A stretch of 64,000 bases of DNA from Streptomyces bambusae (lineage in GTDB: Bacteria; Actinomycetota; Actinomycetes; Streptomycetales; Streptomycetaceae): NCBI RefSeq assembly GCF_020532645.1, contig NZ_JAJAUZ010000009.1:122519-186518 (forward strand). The letters run 5' to 3'. The position numbers and the translations under genes were made by a program. Below, piece by piece: positions 46,701-57,017 of this stretch (position 1 is its first letter; each line of letters starts with the position of its first letter). The notes beneath the pieces are model-generated. The model did no database searches. It saw nothing but the letters and a program-made list of their open reading frames with translations, and had not been told where the DNA came from.

Positions 46701-48758
46701 GTGGGGGGACAGCAGGCACCGCAGCGGATGGCCGACCGTTTTGCCGCGGCACGGGCCAGGGGTTTCGTGGGACGGCAGGCAGAGGTGGCGGAGTTCCGCC
46801 GGATCCTGGCCGAGGGGTGCGGCGCGGTCGTGCACGTGCACGGCTCGGCGGGCATCGGTAAGTCGACGCTGCTGCACCAGTTCGCGTGGCTGGCCCGGAG
46901 CGCCGGCCGGCCGGTGACCGTGCTCGCCCACGAGCCGGCCGCCGACCCGCCGCTCCCCCGCATCGCCCCCGGCAGCCTCGTCGTGGTCGACGTGCCCGGC
47001 GCCGTCCCGGCCGCCGAACGGCTGCTCGCCCACGTCCCCGACGACGCCGTGCTGGCCCTCGCCGACCGCGAACCGCCGCCGCTGGCCTGGCGCACCGACC
47101 CGGCCTGGCTCGGCCTGCTGCACCCGATGCCGCTCGCACCGCTGGGCGCCGTGGAGAGCGCCGAACTCCTCGTACGACGCGGCGTACCCGAGGCGGAGCA
47201 CCCGCAGGTCCTGGCGTTCACGCACGGGCATCCGCTGGCGCTCGCCCTCATGGCCGACGTACGCGTGCACGGCGCGCGCGGCGGCACCGGCCCGGCGTCG
47301 CCGCCGCGCGTCGTGAACACCCTGCTCGCGGCGCTGCTCGACGTCGTGCCGAGCCCGCAGCACCGGGCGGCCCTGGAGGCGTACGCGCAGGTCCTCGTCA
47401 CGACCGAGCCGCTGCTCGCGGCGCTGGTCGGAGTGCCGGACGCGAGCGGCCTGTTCGAGTGGCTGTGCACGCTGTCGGTCACCGAGTACGGCAGCCGCGG
47501 GATCCGCCCGCACGACCTGGCCCGGTCCGTCCTCGACGCCGAACTCGGCTGGCGCCACCCGGCCCGCCGCACCGAGCTGCGGCGCCGGGCCAGCGCGTAC
47601 TACCAGCAGCTGTTCACCGACGGCGAGGACCGGGCCCGGCAGCGCACCGTCCTAGCCGACTTCGCCTACCTGCACCGGGACAGCCCGCTGGTGGGCCCGC
47701 TGCTGGCGCCCGTCACCGCGGCCGGCAGCGCGCCCGCCGGCCTCGACGCGCTCACCATCGTCCCGGCCGCGGCACCCGACCTGCCGGACCTCCTCGCGCT
47801 GGCCGAACGCCACGAGGGCCCCGGCTCCGCGCGTCTGCTCGCCGCCTGGTGGGAGCACCCGGCCGCGACCTGGGCCGTCGTACGCGCCGAGCCGGACCCG
47901 GAACCGGCCGGCTTCTACGTGCTGCTCGCCCTCCGCCCCGAAGACCTCGACGACCCGGCCGTCACCGCGGACCCGGCGGCCGCGGCCGCCGCCGGCTGGC
48001 TGGCCCGGCACGGCGGGCTGCGCGCGGGGGAACGTGCCCTGTTGGTGCGCGCCTGGCTGGCCCGCGACACCTACCAGGACGTGTCCGCCGTCCAGACCCT
48101 GATCACGCTGCGCCTGACCCACCACTACCTGGCGGCGGACCAGCGGCCGGCGCTGACACTGCTGCCGTTCGCCGACCCGGGGTTCTGGGCGGGCGGCTGC
48201 GCGTACACGGACTTCGAGCGGCTGCCGGCGGCCGACTTCACCGTGGACGGCCGTACGTACGGGACGTTCGTGCACGACTGGCGCCGTACGCCGCCGCTGG
48301 CCTGGCTGGGTCTGCTGTGCGAGCGGGAGTCGGCGGCCGATCCGCTGGCGGTGGCTCCGCCCGTCGAACCGGTCGGCGGGCTGCGGGTCCTCGACGCCGA
48401 AGCCTTCGCCGCCGGGGTACGGGAGGCCCTGCGCGGCCTGGGCCGGGCCGGCGGGCTGCGCGGCTGCGTCCTGCTGCGCTCCCGCTCGGTCGCGGCCCGG
48501 ACCGCGGAAGGCGCCGAACCGGCCGAACGGGCCGCCGCCCTGGCCGCCTTGCTGAAGGAGACGGCCGCCGCCCTCGCCGAAGCCCCGCAGGACCGGCGCG
48601 CCCACCGGGCGCTGCACCACACGTACTTCAGTCCGGCGGGCACCCAGCAGCGGGCCGCGGACCTGCTCGGGCTGCCGATGTCGACGTACCGCCGCCACCT
48701 CGCGGCGGGGGTGGCGCGGCTGACGGAGGAGCTGTGGCGGCGCGAGCTGGACAGCTGA
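46701..48758 (+). CDS. STAND-like ATPase with C-terminal HTH-like region
   Basis: A 685-residue ATPase. Walker A is VHVHGSAGIGKSTLLHQFAW at about residue 50, and Walker B-like LVVVDVPGAV near residue 95. A helical sensor region follows (RRTELRRRASAYYQQLFTDG). The C-terminus (GTQQRAADLLGLPMSTYRRH, LAAGVARLTEELWRREL) resembles a sigma-region-4/LuxR-type DNA-binding helix pair. The layout recalls Streptomyces ATP-binding regulators of the AfsR/LuxR group. The GTG at 46701 or the ATG at 46728 may start it, since neither has a strong ribosome site. It is divergent from the small secreted protein and may control it. Confidence 0.75.
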   Translation: MGGQQAPQRMADRFAAARARGFVGRQAEVAEFRRILAEGCGAVVHVHGSAGIGKSTLLHQFAWLARSAGRPVTVLAHEPAADPPLPRIAPGSLVVVDVPGAVPAAERLLAHVPDDAVLALADREPPPLAWRTDPAWLGLLHPMPLAPLGAVESAELLVRRGVPEAEHPQVLAFTHGHPLALALMADVRVHGARGGTGPASPPRVVNTLLAALLDVVPSPQHRAALEAYAQVLVTTEPLLAALVGVPDASGLFEWLCTLSVTEYGSRGIRPHDLARSVLDAELGWRHPARRTELRRRASAYYQQLFTDGEDRARQRTVLADFAYLHRDSPLVGPLLAPVTAAGSAPAGLDALTIVPAAAPDLPDLLALAERHEGPGSARLLAAWWEHPAATWAVVRAEPDPEPAGFYVLLALRPEDLDDPAVTADPAAAAAAGWLARHGGLRAGERALLVRAWLARDTYQDVSAVQTLITLRLTHHYLAADQRPALTLLPFADPGFWAGGCAYTDFERLPAADFTVDGRTYGTFVHDWRRTPPLAWLGLLCERESAADPLAVAPPVEPVGGLRVLDAEAFAAGVREALRGLGRAGGLRGCVLLRSRSVAARTAEGAEPAERAAALAALLKETAAALAEAPQDRRAHRALHHTYFSPAGTQQRAADLLGLPMSTYRRHLAAGVARLTEELWRRELDS

Positions 48759-48989
48759 CGGAGGCGGCTCGTGGGCTGCGTCGCCGCAGCTCCCTCCGGG
48801 GTAAGCCATTTCGTTATTTGCTGACGCACAGTCAATAAGCAACTACCGGAACGAATCATTCCAGCGTGACACATATCACTCTCGCAACACGTGACGCTTG
48901 TCCGCTTTGCCTGATCAGGGAGTGTTTCTGGAGATCAAAAGCCCCTATACGGTCCTCCCAACATCAGGTTCGGTTCAGGAGTAACGCAC

Positions 48990-51900
48990 GTGAGATTGCA
49001 TGTGGGGGGGTTCGCTCGACGCAAGAATTTGCGTTGGATATCAAGCGGACTCGTGTTGGCGCTGTCCTTCACCGCGATGGAGGGGATGGCTTCGGCAACC
49101 TCCCAGCGCGCTGCGGTGAAGGATGCGGAGAAGGCCGCGGCCGAGGGTTCCGCGGTGACGCAGGCTGCCGACCTCGCGTCGGCCCGGGTGGCCGCGCGGC
49201 TGTCCGGCAAGCGGGTCGAGGCGCTGTCCGAGCGGACCGAGACCTCGACGACCTGGGTCAACAAGGACGGGTCGCTGACCACCGAGGTGTCCGCGGGGCC
49301 CATCCGGTTCCGTGACGTCGTCGGCGAGTGGCGGGACGTCGACGTCCGCCTGGCCGCGGCGGCCGACGGCTCCGTCCGCTCGAAGGCGCACCCGAGCGGG
49401 CTGCGGCTGGCGGGCAAGTCCGGCACGAAGGCCGCCTCGCTCAAGGCGGCCCAGGCCGCTCCGGCGACCGACCTGGTGACGCTGGGCACCGGCGAGAACG
49501 CCATCACCCTCCAGTGGCGCGGCGGCCTGCCGGCCCCGAAGCTGGACGGCACCCGCGCCACCTACGAGAACGCCGTTCCGGGTGCGGACGTGGTCGTGGA
49601 GGCCACCCGTACCGGCTTCGAGCAGTTCGTCGAGGTCAAGGCCAAGCCCGCCGCGGGCTTCTCGTACACCCTGCCGCTGCGGACCAAGGGTCTGAAGGTC
49701 ACCCCGCAGGCCGACGGAAGTGTCCTGTTCACGGACAAGAAGTCCAAGAAGTCCGCGGTCATGCCCGCCCCCGTCATGTGGGACGCGACCGTCGACAAGG
49801 CCTCCGGCGAGCACACCAACCGGGCCAAGGTCGCCATGAAGGTCGTCAAGACCAAGGGCGGCGTGGACCTGGTCCTCACCCCGGACGCGAAGTTCCTCGC
49901 GGACCCGGCCACGAAGTACCCGGTCACGGTCGACCCCTCGACCTCCTCGCTGGGCAACCTGTTCGACACCTACGTGCAGGTCGGCGAGACCGTCGACTGG
50001 TCGAACGACACCGAGCTGGACCTCGGCAACCCGGGTACGAAGAACGCCGACGGCACGTTCCGTACCGCGCGCTCCTTCATCACCTGGAACACCGCGCCGG
50101 TCGCCGACGCACTGATCTCCAGCGCGACGCTCTCGCTGTGGAACTTCCACGCCGGCAACGCACCCGAGTGCGCCGCCCAGCCGTGGGAGGTCTGGACGGC
50201 GAACAACGCCTCCACCGCCTCCCGCTGGACGAACCAGCCCGCCATGGTCACCAAGATGGCCACCTCCACGGAGACCAAGGGCAACACGGGCTGCAACGCC
50301 GACGGCTGGATCAACGCCAACGTCACGAACCTGGTCCAGCACTGGTCCAACAACAAGTGGGCCTACTCCGGCATGGGCCTGCGGGCCACCGACGAGGCCA
50401 ACACCAAGCAGTGGAAGCGGGTCAACTCCTCCAACGCCGCCTCCAACCCGCCCAAGCTGACCGTCACCTACAACTACCGTCCCCGCACGGGAACGAAGCA
50501 GGAGGCGGGCGCCCCCTTCTTCTCCTACGGCGGCGCGTACGTCGTCAACAGCACCACGCCGACCCTCCGCGACACGTTCGTCGACGCCAACGGCGACAAG
50601 GTGCAGGGCGCGTACCAGATCTTCGACTCGGTCACCGACACCCAGGTCGGCGAGGTGCTGCGGTCGTCGTTCGTGCCCTCCGGCCAGGTCGCTTCCGTCA
50701 CCGTCCCGGCGGGCGTGCTGACGAACGGCAAGACGTACAAGTTCCGTACGTCGCCCTATGACGGCACGCACTACAACCTGGGCTGGTCGGCCTGGAAGAC
50801 GTTCACCGTCGACACCGGCGCCCCCTCCGCCCCCACCGGCCTGACCTCCACGGACTACCCGTCCAACGCCTGGGTCAAGGGCGCCGGCCAAGCTGGCAAC
50901 TTCACCGTCACCCCGCCCACCGCCGACCACAACTGGCTGGAGTGGTCCCTCGACGGCACCACCTGGACCAAGGTCACCACCGGCGGGGCAGCGGGCGCGA
51001 AGACGATCTCCGTCACCCCGCCCAAGGACGGCACCCACACCCTCCAGGTCCGCACCGTCGACAAGGCCGACAACAAGTCCGAGGCGGCCGAGTACACCTT
51101 CCACGCCGGCCCGGGCGGCTTCGTCCAGCCCAGCGAGGGCCAGCGCACCGCGCGCCGCCTGCCGCTGGTCGCCGAGGCCGACGGCAGCAAGTACGACAAG
51201 GTGTCCTTCTCCTGGCGCCGCTCCGCCGCCGACGCCTGGGTGACCATCCCGGCCGGCGACGTCACCTCCGGCGGCACCCCGCTGACCGCGTGGCCCGCCC
51301 CGCTGGCCGGCGGCAAGAACGCCGCCCTGGTGTGGAACGCCACCGACACCGTCGACCCCGACGGCACCGTACAGATCAAGGCCGACTTCACCGGCCCCGG
51401 CGGCACGGGTGCCACCCAGCCGCTCGGTGTGGTCGTGGACCGCAACGCGGGCGGCGCGGCCGCCCGGGACATCGGTCCCGGCTCCGTGAACCTGCTCACC
51501 GGCGACTACACCCTCTCCGCCACCGACAACAACGCCCTCGGCCTGACGGTGGAGCGCACCGCCTCTTCCCGTACCCCGGGCAAGGGCGGCAGCCTGGAGG
51601 GCCAGGCCGCGATCTTCGGCAAGGAGTGGACCAGCGGCGTCACCGCCGAGGTGTCCGGCTCGTCCTACAGCCACGTCCGCAAGGTGTCCGACACCGCCGT
51701 GGCCGTCGTGGGCGCGGACGGCACGGCCGTCCACTTCACCGCCAACGCGGCGAAGACCGCCTGGCTCGCGGAGCCCGGTGCCGAGGAGCTCACGCTCACC
51801 GGCTCCGTCACCACCGCGTTCACCCTGACCGACGCCGAGGGCAGCTCCACGGAGTTCACCAAGCCCGCCGGCGGCACCACGTGGCAGGTCAGCAGCACCA

Positions 51901-54900
51901 AGAACGAGGGCACGGCCGACTCCACCACGTCCACCGAGTCGGAGACCGTCTCCGTCGGCGGCAAGACGCTGGCCCGCCCGGTGCGCGTCTTCGCGCCCAC
52001 CTCGGGCGCGACCGTCGCCCAGTGCAAGACGGCGCCGGCCACCAAGGGCTGCCGCGTCCTGGAGTTCGTGTACGCGACCTCCACGACGGCCACCGGCAAC
52101 AGCACCTCGTCCGAGTTCGGCGACTTCACCGGCCAGGTGAAGGAGCTGCGGATCTGGTCGACCGCGCCGGGTGCCGCCGCGGCCACCGCCAAGACCGTCT
52201 CGACGTACCGCTACGACCTCTCCGGCAAGCTGCGCCAGCAGTGGAACCCGAACCTGGCACAGGCCACGCAGACCCAGTACGCGTACGACGCCGCGGGCCG
52301 GGTCACCACTCTGACGCCCGGCTCCGAACTGCCGTGGACCTTCACCTACGGCAAGGCCGGCGCCGGCAGTGCCGCCGGTGACGGCATGCTCCTGAAGGCC
52401 TCCCGTTCCGGCCTCAAGCAGGGCACCACCGACGTCGAAGAGGGCACGGCCACCACCTCCGTGGTGTACGACGTCCCGCTGACCGGCACCGGCGCCCCGT
52501 ACGCGATGGGCCCGGGCAACGTGCTCGCCTGGGGTCAGACCGACGCCCCGGCCGACGCCGCCGCCGTCTTCCCCGGTGACTCCGTCCCCGCTTCCCACGA
52601 GGGCAGCGCCCTGGGTTCGGGCGACTACGGCCGCGCCACGGTCCACTACCTGGACAGCTCCGGCCGCGAGGTCAACACCGCCGCACCCGGCGGCGGCATC
52701 ACGACCACCGAGTACGACCCGTTCGGGAACGCGGTCCGCAAGCTGACCGCACGCAACCGCGATGTGGCGGTGGGCTCCTCCGCCGCCGCGGCCACCGCCC
52801 GCGCCGAGCTGGGCATCAGCGAGCTCACCACCGCCGAGCGCGCCGAGCTGCTTTCCACCCGGAGCGTCTTCGACGGCAAGGGCGTCCGCGAGACCGACGT
52901 GCTCGGTCCGCTGCGCCGGATCGAGCTCACCGCCGACCTGAAGTCCGGCACCACCGTGCTCGTCGCCGCCGGCAACTCCGTCACCGCCCGCGCGTGGACG
53001 GTCAACAGCTACGACGGGGGCCGTCCCACCGACGGCAGCGCCGTGGTGAAGGACCAGCTCACCCGCGTCGAGACCGGCGCCCAGGTGCGCGAGTACCCGG
53101 GCGTCCAGGGCGAGACCCGCACCGTCCAGACCGTCTACGACTGGACCCGCGGCCTGCCCGTGAAGAGCATCGAGGACCCCTCGGGCCTCGCGCTCACCAC
53201 CACCTTCGAGTACGACGCCCAGGGCCGCGAGACCAAGCGGATCGCACCCGGCGCGGCGGCCGGCGACGCCACCACCAAGGTGTCGACGTACTGGTCCGCG
53301 ACCGGCACCGGCACCTGCCAGGGCCGCCCCGAGTGGGCCGGCCTGCTGTGCTCCTCCGGTCCCGGCGGGGCCATCACCGGCGGCGGCGCCAACCCGGCGC
53401 AGCTCCCGGTGACCACCACCGAGTACGACTGGTGGGGCAACGTCTCCAAGCTGACCGAGACGGCGAACGGCTCGACCCGTACCACCACGTACAGCGTCGA
53501 CGCCGCCGGCCGCCCGGCCGGTGTCAAGGTCACCGGCGGGGTCGGCACGGCCGCGCCGGAGAGCACCATCGAGTACGACCCGTCCAGCGGCCGCCAGACC
53601 AAGACCGTCTCGCCCACCGGCGGCACGATCACCACGGCCTACGACAAGCTGGGCCGCGCCGTCTCCTACACGGACGCCGACGGCGGCACCACCACCACCG
53701 AGTACGACCTCCTCGACCGCCCGGTCAAGAAGAGCGACAGCGTCCCGTCCTCGGTGACGTACTCCTACGACCACGCGGCCGAGCCCCGCGGCCTGGTCAC
53801 GACCACGACGGACTCCGTCGCGGGCGCCTTCCGCACCGAGTACGACGCGGACGGCACGGTCACCAAGGAGCGCCTGCCCGGCGGCTACACCCTCACCCAG
53901 ACGGTGGACGCCGAGGCCAAGACCCTGGGCCGGACCTACACCCGGGACAGCGACGGCACCCTCGTCACGTCCGACACGGTGACCCGCTCGGTCCACGGGC
54001 AGATCACGGCCGACGCGCAGAACACCGCGCAGCGGTTCGAGTACGACGCCATCGGCCGCCTGACCTCCGTGCAGGACACCGCCGACGGCATCTGCACCAC
54101 CCGCGCGTACACGTTCGACGCGCGGTCCAACCGCAAGAGCCGCACCTCGGCCACCGGCGCATCCGGCGCCGACTGCCCGGCGCCCGGCGGCACCGCCACC
54201 TCGTACACCTACGACAGCGCCGACCGCCAGGTCGATGCGGGGTACGCGTACGACGCCTTCGGCCGCACCACCGCCAAGCCCGGCGGGGTCGCGCTCGGCT
54301 ACTACGCCAACGACCTGGTGCGCCAGGAGACCTTCGGCGGCAAGCGCCAGACCTGGCAGGTCGACGGCACCAAGCGCATCCGTTCGTGGACGGTCGAGAG
54401 CGGCAGCGGCTCCACCTGGACCACGCTGGAGTCGAAGACCAACCACTACGACTGCGCCTGCGACAAGCCGAGCTGGACCGCGGAGGACACGGCCGGTGCC
54501 GTGACCCGCTACGTCGACTCCGAAGGCGGGGGCATCGCCGCCACCACCGGCAAGTCGGGCGACGTCGTGCTCCAGCTCAGCGACATCCACGGCGACGTCT
54601 CGGTCCAGCTCCCGCTGACCGCGGGCCGGCCGCCGGTCGTCCTTGACACCGACGAGTACGGCGCCACCCGCGCCGGCACGCCGGACGACGCCCGCTACGA
54701 CTGGCTCGGCACGCAGCAGCGCGCCGGTGACACGCTGTCCGGGCTGATGCTGATGGGCGCCCGCCTGTACGACCCGGCCACCGGCCGGTTCCTGCAGAAC
54801 GACCCGGTGCCCAACGGCGGTGCCAACGCGTACGGCTACCCGCCGGACCCGATCACCATGTACGACCTCAACGGCAAGGGCTGGTGGAGCAGCACCTGGG

Positions 54901-55151
54901 CGCTGTGGGAATGCGCGTGGGCCCTGTTCGAGTTTTTCGCCGGGTTCTCGTTCGTCGGCTGGGCGATGAAGTTCTACCGGGCCTACAAGGTGATCCGGAA
55001 GGCCGGCGTCCGCCGTACGTACAACATCCTGAGGTCCCTGCGGGGCCGCTCCAAGTGGAGCTGGCAGCGCGTGGGCGGTGCCATCGGCGGCGCGGTCGCC
55101 ACGTTCATGGGCATCAAGGCCATCAGGGACGACTGCGGCGCGCTCTTCTAG
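48990..55151 (+). CDS. RHS-repeat polymorphic toxin-like secreted protein
   Basis: A 2053-residue surface protein. A signal-like N-terminus (ISSGLVLALSFTAMEGMASA) is followed by a DNRLRE-like adhesive domain near residues 315-490 (NLFDTYVQVGETVDWSNDTE) and immunoglobulin/FN3-like domains. Many RHS/YD repeats follow (YAYDAAGRVTTLTPG, YDKLGRAVSYTDADGG) between about residues 1050 and 1900. The RHS core ends LMGARLYDPATGRFLQNDPV ... GYPPDPITMYDLNG near residue 1962. After that come only ~91 residues, hydrophobic and basic (WECAWALFEFFAGFSFVGWA, VGGAIGGAVATFMGIKAI), where polymorphic toxins carry the active tip. The GTG has AGGAG upstream. Confidence 0.93.
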   Translation: MRLHVGGFARRKNLRWISSGLVLALSFTAMEGMASATSQRAAVKDAEKAAAEGSAVTQAADLASARVAARLSGKRVEALSERTETSTTWVNKDGSLTTEVSAGPIRFRDVVGEWRDVDVRLAAAADGSVRSKAHPSGLRLAGKSGTKAASLKAAQAAPATDLVTLGTGENAITLQWRGGLPAPKLDGTRATYENAVPGADVVVEATRTGFEQFVEVKAKPAAGFSYTLPLRTKGLKVTPQADGSVLFTDKKSKKSAVMPAPVMWDATVDKASGEHTNRAKVAMKVVKTKGGVDLVLTPDAKFLADPATKYPVTVDPSTSSLGNLFDTYVQVGETVDWSNDTELDLGNPGTKNADGTFRTARSFITWNTAPVADALISSATLSLWNFHAGNAPECAAQPWEVWTANNASTASRWTNQPAMVTKMATSTETKGNTGCNADGWINANVTNLVQHWSNNKWAYSGMGLRATDEANTKQWKRVNSSNAASNPPKLTVTYNYRPRTGTKQEAGAPFFSYGGAYVVNSTTPTLRDTFVDANGDKVQGAYQIFDSVTDTQVGEVLRSSFVPSGQVASVTVPAGVLTNGKTYKFRTSPYDGTHYNLGWSAWKTFTVDTGAPSAPTGLTSTDYPSNAWVKGAGQAGNFTVTPPTADHNWLEWSLDGTTWTKVTTGGAAGAKTISVTPPKDGTHTLQVRTVDKADNKSEAAEYTFHAGPGGFVQPSEGQRTARRLPLVAEADGSKYDKVSFSWRRSAADAWVTIPAGDVTSGGTPLTAWPAPLAGGKNAALVWNATDTVDPDGTVQIKADFTGPGGTGATQPLGVVVDRNAGGAAARDIGPGSVNLLTGDYTLSATDNNALGLTVERTASSRTPGKGGSLEGQAAIFGKEWTSGVTAEVSGSSYSHVRKVSDTAVAVVGADGTAVHFTANAAKTAWLAEPGAEELTLTGSVTTAFTLTDAEGSSTEFTKPAGGTTWQVSSTKNEGTADSTTSTESETVSVGGKTLARPVRVFAPTSGATVAQCKTAPATKGCRVLEFVYATSTTATGNSTSSEFGDFTGQVKELRIWSTAPGAAAATAKTVSTYRYDLSGKLRQQWNPNLAQATQTQYAYDAAGRVTTLTPGSELPWTFTYGKAGAGSAAGDGMLLKASRSGLKQGTTDVEEGTATTSVVYDVPLTGTGAPYAMGPGNVLAWGQTDAPADAAAVFPGDSVPASHEGSALGSGDYGRATVHYLDSSGREVNTAAPGGGITTTEYDPFGNAVRKLTARNRDVAVGSSAAAATARAELGISELTTAERAELLSTRSVFDGKGVRETDVLGPLRRIELTADLKSGTTVLVAAGNSVTARAWTVNSYDGGRPTDGSAVVKDQLTRVETGAQVREYPGVQGETRTVQTVYDWTRGLPVKSIEDPSGLALTTTFEYDAQGRETKRIAPGAAAGDATTKVSTYWSATGTGTCQGRPEWAGLLCSSGPGGAITGGGANPAQLPVTTTEYDWWGNVSKLTETANGSTRTTTYSVDAAGRPAGVKVTGGVGTAAPESTIEYDPSSGRQTKTVSPTGGTITTAYDKLGRAVSYTDADGGTTTTEYDLLDRPVKKSDSVPSSVTYSYDHAAEPRGLVTTTTDSVAGAFRTEYDADGTVTKERLPGGYTLTQTVDAEAKTLGRTYTRDSDGTLVTSDTVTRSVHGQITADAQNTAQRFEYDAIGRLTSVQDTADGICTTRAYTFDARSNRKSRTSATGASGADCPAPGGTATSYTYDSADRQVDAGYAYDAFGRTTAKPGGVALGYYANDLVRQETFGGKRQTWQVDGTKRIRSWTVESGSGSTWTTLESKTNHYDCACDKPSWTAEDTAGAVTRYVDSEGGGIAATTGKSGDVVLQLSDIHGDVSVQLPLTAGRPPVVLDTDEYGATRAGTPDDARYDWLGTQQRAGDTLSGLMLMGARLYDPATGRFLQNDPVPNGGANAYGYPPDPITMYDLNGKGWWSSTWALWECAWALFEFFAGFSFVGWAMKFYRAYKVIRKAGVRRTYNILRSLRGRSKWSWQRVGGAIGGAVATFMGIKAIRDDCGALF

Positions 55152-55204
55152 GGCCTGCCGACGTCGTGACCGCTTGACCGGCGGGCGGTGACGCCGCCCG
55201 CCGG

Positions 55205-55241
55205 GGCCCGGGGGCTCCACTCATCATGGAGCCCCCGGGCC
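55205..55241 (+). terminator. Hairpin terminator after the RHS gene
   Basis: Perfect 15-bp stem GGCCCGGGGGCTCCA / TGGAGCCCCCGGGCC with a 7-base loop, 53 bases past the RHS stop and before the small membrane protein gene. Confidence 0.85.
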
Positions 55242-55277
55242 GCAACCCACCCCTGCACACGTAAGGACCCAGTCGCC

Positions 55278-55646
55278 ATGGCTCCTCCCGCTCCCACGCC
55301 CTGGGGGATCGCCGCGCTCCTCGCCACGGTCGTCAGCACGCTGACCGTGGCCGTCGCCGTCTTCCACCACTTCCGAGCGGTCCGCTCCCGCGACGCCCGC
55401 CGGATCCGCCGCTCGGAACTCGCCTTCCCGCTCCCCGTCGTCGCCGCCGCGCCCGCCGGCCTCGCCGCCGGCATCCTCCTCACCGACCGGCACGCGGAGC
55501 TGGACTGGAGCACCGCCCAGAACCTCCTGATGCCCCTCCTCGCGGGCGCCGCCGCCGACACCCTCCTCCGCGGCAAGCGGCACGGCCGCGCCACGGCCGT
55601 CGTACTGACCCTGCTGGTCGCGACGGCACGGGGCGCCGTCAGCTGA
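55278..55646 (+). CDS. Small membrane protein after the RHS gene, possible immunity protein
   Basis: A 122-residue polytopic protein with hydrophobic segments near residues 9-30 ([20 protein letters not shown]), 48-68 ([20 protein letters not shown]), 80-95 ([16 protein letters not shown]) and 103-120 ([16 protein letters not shown]). AAGGA lies upstream of the ATG. Immunity genes normally lie directly 3' of RHS toxin genes, and a membrane immunity protein would suit a membrane-acting tip. A terminator stands between the two genes, so it may have its own promoter. Its end overlaps the convergent collagen-like gene by eight bases. No family recognised. Confidence 0.65.
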   Translation: MAPPAPTPWGIAALLATVVSTLTVAVAVFHHFRAVRSRDARRIRRSELAFPLPVVAAAPAGLAAGILLTDRHAELDWSTAQNLLMPLLAGAAADTLLRGKRHGRATAVVLTLLVATARGAVS

Positions 55647-56799
55647 ACGGCGGGGCCCCTTCGGGGACGGCTCGGCCGTGGCGCAGGGCGGGGCCCGGGG
55701 CGGGGCCCGGGGTCTGGAGCACCCAGCCCGTCATGATGTCGGGGTCAAAGTCCATCCCTGTGACATCCACCTGCAACTGGTAGACCTGGCCGGTGGTGGT
55801 GATCGTCTTGACGTACGCGTCATTGCCCTGGGCTTCGATCGAGACGCTGCAGGGCGTACCCGCGGCAGCACTGCTGGGGTAACCGGTGATGGTCGAGAGG
55901 TCCTTCCAGTCCACCGCTTCACCCGGGCTGTCCGCACGCCCTGCCGAAACGATTCCGTTCCGGACGGCGGCACTGAACGACTCGGTGTTGGAGGGGGAGT
56001 AGCTGTCGATGTCGATACAGGGGCCGGTGGCACCGGTGGCACCGGTCGCGCCGGTCGCGCCCGTGGCACCGGTAGCGCCTGTCGCGCCCGTCGCACCTGT
56101 AGCACCCGTGGCACCCGTCGCACCCGTGGCGCCCGTGGCACCGGTCGCGCCCGTGGCACCCGTGGCACCCGTCGCGCCGGTAGCACCCGTGGGTCCGGTT
56201 GGGCCCGTGGGGCCTGTCGCACCCGTGGCACCGGTCGCGCCGGTAGCACCCGTAGCTCCGGTAGCACCCGTGGCACCCGTCGCGCCGGTAGCACCCGTGG
56301 GTCCGGTTGGGCCCGTGGGGCCTGTCGCGCCCGTGGCACCGGTCGCGCCGGTGGCACCCGTCGCACCCGTCGCGCCGGTAGCACCCGTCGCGCCCGTCGC
56401 ACCGGTAGCACCAGTCGGCCCAGCCGGTCCCGGAGGTCCGGGAGGCCCCGGCTTCCCCTTCGGCCCCGGAGGACCGGGTTCGCCCTTCGGTCCGCGGGGC
56501 CCCTGCGGCCCCCGGCACGGCTCCGGCTTCGCGGACTCCCCCGCGAGACCAGCCCGGTTCTGCGACGGCCGGTGGGGCGTGGAGCACTCACCGCCACCAC
56601 CGCCGCCACCACCCCCGCCCGCAACGCTCGCGGCTGCGGTCTCGGCGGCCCTGGGCCGGGCGTTCGCCGGTGTCGCCAGCGCCGGGGAAGCGAAGCCCGC
56701 CAGGACGAGGGCGAGCGAGGCGAACGTGCCGCCGGTCAGGGCACCGGCCCGCCTGGGCAGGGGTCCAAGCCTGGACGGGGGTCTGTCCTGAGGACGCAT
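55639..56799 (-). CDS. Secreted collagen-like triple-helix protein
   Basis: A 386-residue exported protein. Signal peptide ([20 protein letters not shown]), a Gly-only stretch (about ten Gly) and a Pro/charge-rich G-x-y section ([20 protein letters not shown]) are followed by ~130 residues of almost pure Gly-Ala-Thr with two blocks of Gly-Pro-Thr. A 110-residue globular C-terminal domain ([40 protein letters not shown]) follows. The G-x-Thr repeats should form collagen triple helices and are typical sites for O-glycans in bacterial collagen-like proteins. The ATG has AAGGAG six bases upstream. A glycosyltransferase gene is divergent 218 bases away. Confidence 0.92.
   Translation of the reverse strand: MRPQDRPPSRLGPLPRRAGALTGGTFASLALVLAGFASPALATPANARPRAAETAAASVAGGGGGGGGGGECSTPHRPSQNRAGLAGESAKPEPCRGPQGPRGPKGEPGPPGPKGKPGPPGPPGPAGPTGATGATGATGATGATGATGATGATGATGATGPTGPTGPTGATGATGATGATGATGATGATGATGATGPTGPTGPTGATGATGATGATGATGATGATGATGATGATGATGATGATGATGATGATGATGATGPCIDIDSYSPSNTESFSAAVRNGIVSAGRADSPGEAVDWKDLSTITGYPSSAAAGTPCSVSIEAQGNDAYVKTITTTGQVYQLQVDVTGMDFDPDIMTGWVLQTPGPAPGPALRHGRAVPEGAPPFS
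56028..56412. repeat. Degenerate 9-bp tandem repeat coding Gly-Ala-Thr
   Basis: About 42 copies of a nine-base unit of the form GCxCCxGTx (plus strand), coding Gly-Ala-Thr on the minus strand. Three short GTx-GGx-CCx blocks code Gly-Pro-Thr at 56188-56216 and 56299-56325. The same-strand APV-rich frame is a shadow. Copy number is likely variable. Confidence 0.85.
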
Positions 56800-57017
56800 G
56801 CGCAGCTCCTTCGGATCATCGGATCGGGTGATCACCGGACCTGCCCGGCGTTCGCGGACATCGTGCGGACACCGGCCGGACGGCCGGTGCCGCCGCGCCC
56901 GCCGGTAGTCGGTTCGGACCAGAGCGGGAGCCCGAACGGGTGCGCCGGAACCCGCCCGCGCGGCCGACACCCGCCGCGCTGGGCTCACCGGCACGCCGCG
57001 GTCCGTAAGGTCCGTCC

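Noticed and set aside
49041..55220. Minus-strand frame of 2059 residues opposite the RHS gene
   Set aside because: It is a shadow without any domain, made of Gly/Val/Arg repeats; the plus strand has clear RHS motifs and a ribosome site.
56009..56791. Plus-strand APV-repeat protein opposite the collagen-like gene
   Set aside because: It is the reverse reading of the Gly-Ala-Thr repeats and has no signal peptide or ribosome site; the minus strand has both.
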